This document shows positions 7,621 through 10,533 of a stretch of 10,533 nucleotides of DNA, piece by piece. The stretch lies in NCBI GenBank assembly GCA_029747585.1, contig JAPEVF010001366.1:1-10533 (forward strand), given 5' to 3'. Both the position numbers and the translations under genes were made by a program. This stretch comes from Pleurotus djamor. Taxonomy: Eukaryota; Basidiomycota; Agaricomycetes; Agaricales; Pleurotaceae. The notes beneath the pieces were generated by a model, which was not told where the DNA came from, made no database searches, and saw only the letters and a program-made list of their open reading frames with translations. The number at the start of each line of letters is the position of its first letter. The first letter of the stretch is position 1.

Positions 7621-7839
7621 TGTTGAAGTCGAAGGAAAGAACACGAAAGAAGTTAGCAGCTCCGTCGTGTAAGTATGAGAACATTCTGGTACTTACCGTG
7701 GGAAGTCCGGGTTAGTATTCTGACCGTGAGAGAAGGATTACTCCTTATGTAGTATATTCTAGAATTAAATATGGATATGTATAAATAGAGCGAAGCGAGG
7801 ACTTACTCCTCGTCAATTCTACAACTTGTATTCTCACCA
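7621..7839 (+). repeat. Copia 5' LTR (219 bp)
   Basis: The LTR starts TGTTG and ends CACCA, where the 3' copy ends CAACA. TATAAATA at 7780-7787 should direct the genomic transcript into the Gag reading frame downstream. The two LTR differences indicate a recent insertion, since LTRs are identical when an element integrates. Confidence 0.95.
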
Positions 7840-7851
7840 GGTTATGGGCCC
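7840..7851 (+). other. Primer binding site for a cleaved initiator tRNA-Met
   Basis: GGTTATGGGCCC begins directly after the LTR. It is complementary to the anticodon-arm sequence GGGCCCAUAACC of eukaryotic initiator tRNA-Met, not to a tRNA 3' end. Drosophila copia is known to use such a 5' half-tRNA primer. The following CGAGCAC extends the likely pairing with one extra C. The leader then runs to the Gag start at 7965. Confidence 0.8.
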
Positions 7852-7964
7852 CGAGCACTAAAAGCCTAACTTGTTCTAATCATCCTCTTATCTTAATCAT
7901 CCTCTACTTAATCTTATCGTACACCGATATAATTTGACCCGCAAGCATAGCAACCGATTACATA

Positions 7965-8318
7965 ATGTCGACGACCGATAACTCCACGACTTCGAGCATC
8001 TACCGTATCGAGCCCTTGAAAGGTCTCGAGAATTACGCAGTATGGAAAATCAAGATGACAGACATACTGACCGATATGGGAATATACGAGCACGCCACGA
8101 AAGGTATGCCCGAGACGACAGCCCTCGCTAGTGATGTAGAAGCATGGAAGAAGAAGGATAGGCAAGCCCTATCTATGATCAGGTTGCGTATCGCCGATAA
8201 ATTGCTTGTGTACGTTTCCGGAGCGAAGACCTCCCTGGAAGCATGGTCCACGCTGAAGGACATGCTCGAGGCTCGAGGGCCAATTGGAATCGTGATGGCC
8301 CGACGAAAATTCTTCTGA
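7965..8318 (+). CDS. Copia Gag, N-terminal part truncated by an in-frame TGA
   Basis: The frame starts at ATG 7965, 125 bases after the 5' LTR, and stops at TGA 8316-8318 after 117 residues. The content is typical of copia Gag: YRIEPLKGLENYAVWKIKM near the start and LVYVSGAKTSLEAWSTLKDM near residues 85-104. The same frame continues directly beyond the stop with the rest of Gag, so this is a nonsense mutation in a single Gag-Pol frame. The family usually has a basic/aromatic run followed by an Arg-type residue at this place, and CGA to TGA would be a CpG transition (inference). Readthrough is not indicated by any recognisable signal. Confidence 0.85.
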   Translation: MSTTDNSTTSSIYRIEPLKGLENYAVWKIKMTDILTDMGIYEHATKGMPETTALASDVEAWKKKDRQALSMIRLRIADKLLVYVSGAKTSLEAWSTLKDMLEARGPIGIVMARRKFF

Positions 8319-10025
8319 GCTCAGTGCGAGGAAGGAGCAAATATTGAGGAACATATTCGCACGCTACGCCTATACCAAGAGGAACTGCACACCCTTGGTC
8401 AGAAGATCGAGGACTCGGAGTTCAGCATCACGCTACTCACCTCGTTACCCGAATCCTGGAATTCTTTTATCTCGTCGATAGATTCCAGCGCGCTTGATAA
8501 ACCCGCATCGTTAATTGCCCGTATCCTCGAAGAGGACCGTCGTTTGCAGTCAAAAGCCGGAGCCGACACCGTGTTGGCCGCGCGTCGAGGCACCTTCACA
8601 AACTGGACCTGCTACAATTGCGGGAAGAAGGGCCATAAGGCTGCCGACTGTAAATCACCCCCGAAATTCAGAAAGAACTTCCATAACAAGAAAAAGGAAG
8701 ACAATGCTCACCAGGCAACCAGTGACCAAGATTTCGCCTTCACTTCAGAATCAGCCTTCGCCGCGTTGACCCGAAGCTCTTGGATAGCCGATTCTGGTTG
8801 TACGTCGCATATGGTAATCGACCGAAACTTGTTCAGCACGTATACGGAAACGCCTGGACACCGAATTATTGGAATGGGGGAGACCGCGGGTTTGGGAAGA
8901 GGGGAAGTTAGAGTTATTTCGACAGTTGGGGGGAAGGAGTATAACATTACCTTGAAGGACGCCGTGCACGTCCCTGATGCCCCACACAACCTAGTATCCC
9001 TCTCGCGTATCACGGATGCTGACTTTGGAGCAATAGTAAAGAAAGACGCTATCGATATCTCTACACCGAATGGGACTTGCGTAGCCTCAGCGAAGAAAAC
9101 TGGAGGCTTGTATGAGCTGGCTTTTGTAGGAGTCAGTGCTGATGTTGCTTGTCCCGCCGTAACCAGTCGTACCTGGAACCAATGGCACCGCGCACTAGCA
9201 CACATAAACATGGGAGCCGTGAAGATGTTGAAAGAAAAGGGAATGGTGGATGGCATGGTGGTCGATGAAAGCAAACCGCCAGCACATTGTGTGCCTTGCC
9301 AACAGGCCAAGCAAACTGTACAGCCACTCCCAAAGGAGTCACTCACCAAAATAGACAAAGTCGGCGATCTAACCGTTACCGATGTCTGGGGACCATCCCG
9401 GACCGCTGCCATCACTGGAGAAAGGTATATGATTACCTTCACCGATGCACGATTGCGACATACGATAGTCTATTTCATGCGTCATAAATCAGAAGCCTTC
9501 TCGAAAATCCGCACTTACCACAACTTTCTCGAGAGGCAGACTCCTTACAAGATGAAAACTCTCAGGTGCGACAACGGGCGAGAGTATGTGAATAAAGAAT
9601 TGCTGGATTATTGTGAGAAGAACGGAATTAAAGTTGAAACCACCGCACCTTACACGCCTGCCCAAAACGGAATCGCCAAAAGACTCAACCGAACGCTCGT
9701 TGAAGCTGCCCGAGCCATGTTGACAGCGCAGAACTTACCTTTCTACTTATGGAAGGAAGCCTTGATGTATGCGACACACATCAAGAACCGCGCACCGACT
9801 AGAGCACTGAAAGAATTCAAAACACCTCACGAAATTTTCTGGAAGGAGAAACCTGACATCTCCAATATCTACGAGTTCGGTCGAAAATGCTGGGTCTTAC
9901 AACAAGGTGGTAACCTTGACAAACTCGACGTGAAATCAAAACAATTTACTTTCGTGGGAGTAAGTACTGACAGCAAAAGCTACAAGTACCTAAACCCGGA
10001 GCTACGCCAAGTCCTACACAGCCGA
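8319..10025 (+). CDS. Copia Gag C-terminus, protease and integrase (split by element X)
   Basis: The frame continues from the Gag stop without a shift and ends at the X insertion; read into X it reaches TAG at 10089-10091. Numbering from ATG 7965, a CCHC zinc knuckle (C-x2-C-x4-H-x4-C, 8610-8651) lies at residues 216-229. The aspartic protease motif WIADSGCTSHM (Asp codon 8790) is at 276. The integrase zinc site is H (9186), H (9201), C (9288), C (9297). In the core, Asp is in VTDVWGP (9381, residue 473) and in RCDNGREY (9570, residue 536). The third catalytic position, 36 residues after the second Asp, is Lys (9678-9680, residue 572) instead of the expected Glu, so integrase is probably dead. 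The domain ends in copia-type FGRKCWV...FVGVS...SYKYLNPELRQVLHSR. Confidence 0.9.
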
Positions 10026-10026
10026 A

Positions 10027-10056
10027 CATCAGGAAAAACTTATTTTGGCAAAATCC
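10027..10056 (+). repeat. Left terminal inverted repeat of element X
   Basis: CATCAGGAAAAAC (10027-10039) is the exact complement of the right end at 3736-3748. An inner block, TTGGCAAAATCC (10045-10056), matches the right arm at 10 of 12. AA at 10025-10026, together with AA at 3749-3750, forms the 2-base target duplication. Confidence 0.8.
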
Positions 10057-10255
10057 AACTTAAGTCCTTAAAATCTTTGGTAATAATGTAGAGAAATTTG
10101 AAAGAATACCAGAGCATATAGAGCAAAAATAATCATCAAAGTCTATCAAAAGTTTGATTCCAACCAAATTGATTTCTTTTATTTGCTTTCATAGTCTTCC
10201 AAAGAACAAGACTACCCCAATACTTTTTGTCAAAATTCTTTTCCCACCTTCCACT

Positions 10256-10431
10256 AGCTTTAGCCAAAGTATACTTTGATAATGTGGACTTTGGTTAGCT
10301 TTATTAGCTTTCATACTTGGTATTTGTTTGTATGTATACTTTTGAGCGCTCTCAGAGGCTTTCACAGCTTTCACAGTGACTATTTGTTTGTATCATTGCT
10401 TTTGGGAGCTTTCACAAGCTTTCACAGCTTT
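10256..10431. repeat. Left subterminal AGCTTT repeat cluster of element X
   Basis: Seven AGCTTT motifs occur in 176 bases, several in the longer form AGCTTTCACA. The 15-mer GCTTTTGGGAGCTTT is shared with the right arm. The cluster mirrors the right arm in number and in distance from the terminus. Confidence 0.7.
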
Positions 10432-10440
10432 TATGGCTTT
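10321..10440 (+). repeat. Two imperfect 60-base tandem units within the left arm
   Basis: Units at 10321-10380 and 10381-10440 both start TATTTGTTTGTAT, continue into a CTTTTG-G-GCT stretch and end in GCTTTCACAGCTTT repeats. A weaker third copy may precede them (about 10261-10320). The AGCTTT motifs of this arm thus partly arose by duplication of a 60-base block. Confidence 0.65.
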
Positions 10441-10533
10441 TCTAGCATGCTACTTTTCGTATCACTTTATTTTTGAGGTACCATTAATTTGTACGGTAGT
10501 CCCAGACACCAGCCTTAGAGTAGCATTGACCAG

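Larger units (their letters stand above)
7621..10026 (+). mobile_element. Ty1/copia retrotransposon, 5' half (5' LTR, Gag, protease, integrase)
   Basis: This half runs from the 5' LTR through primer site, Gag, protease and integrase, and is cut at 10026/10027 by the left end of element X. It is the complement of 3749-5845. The final copia residues VLHSR lie where copia proteins usually read SRNVxF, and the other half opens with NVAF. It is interrupted by an in-frame stop in Gag and has a changed integrase residue, so this copy would need proteins from elsewhere to move. Confidence 0.85.
10027..10533. mobile_element. Left end of the TIR DNA transposon 'X'
   Basis: The element starts with CATCAGGAAAAAC right after the copia codon for the Arg of HSR and runs out of the window. 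It is AT-rich without a convincing gene. AGCTTT repeats sit 229-404 bases in, at the same distance as in the right arm at 3372-3505. Short frames within it (10189-10374 minus, 10276-10476 plus) are low-complexity Ser/Phe/His/Lys strings produced by the repeats. Confidence 0.75.

Noticed and set aside
7436..7684. Minus-strand frame with KLTKVLE and VTQ, recalling the start of ribosomal protein S28
   Set aside because: Only two short strings match and the residues between them do not fit. The frame also runs into the LTR. Too weak to call.
8708..9442. Minus-strand frame of 244 codons
   Set aside because: It lies opposite the copia protease and integrase coding sequence and shows no domain of its own; it is a shadow frame.
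10321..10440. Regular 60-base repeats that might suggest a CRISPR array
   Set aside because: Only two imperfect contiguous units without spacers, in a eukaryotic transposon end.
10276..10476. Plus-strand frame rich in Phe, Ser and His
   Set aside because: It is a translation of AGCTTT-type repeats in an AT-rich transposon arm, not a gene.

Overview
The window looks like nuclear DNA of a basidiomycete fungus, probably an agaricomycete. The signs are a gene with ten short introns (46-67 bases), a predicted product resembling the basidiomycete-restricted DUF6532 family, a fragment of a 2-oxoglutarate/Fe(II) oxygenase of a type common in agaric genomes, and a Ty1/copia retrotransposon whose primer site matches a cleaved initiator tRNA-Met. 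No bacterial gene organisation is visible. Assignments are by eye; no database was searched.

Layout. 1-304: C-terminal piece of a 2OG-Fe(II) oxygenase. 305-520: leader and promoter. 521-2964: eleven-exon DUF6532-like gene with a one-base frameshift at a run of ten G. 2965-3748: AT-rich, gene-free DNA with AGCTTT-type repeats, ending in a terminal inverted repeat (TIR). 3749-5845: 3' half of a copia element (reverse transcriptase, RNase H, 3' LTR). 5846-7620: target DNA, containing a 546-base inverted-repeat element (6707-7252) with a tandem GC-rich core. 7621-10026: 5' half of a copia element (5' LTR, primer site, Gag, protease, integrase). 10027-10533: a second TIR followed by AT-rich DNA with AGCTTT-type repeats.

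The main result is that the two copia halves belong to one insertion and appear in circularly permuted order. The 5-base duplication GTGAG lies just after the 3' LTR and just before the 5' LTR. The coding frame broken at 10025/10026 resumes without loss or gain at 3750. The foreign DNA at both breaks starts with the same 13-base inverted repeat and is flanked by a 2-base AA duplication. Together the halves make a full-length element of 4501 bp. The nested order is therefore target DNA > copia > TIR transposon ('X'), and X occupies both window ends. A circular molecule, a tandem duplication, or an assembly collapsed on a repeat would all give this order.

If the single-insertion reading is right, the oxygenase fragment and the DUF6532-like gene lie inside X, making X a large DNA transposon (at least 4.2 kb visible) with cargo genes. 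This recalls the known association of fungal TET/JBP-type oxygenase genes with DNA transposons, but no transposase is visible here. The copia copy has nearly identical LTRs (2 differences in 219) yet carries a stop in Gag and apparent losses of key acidic residues in integrase and RNase H. All three changes fit CpG transitions.
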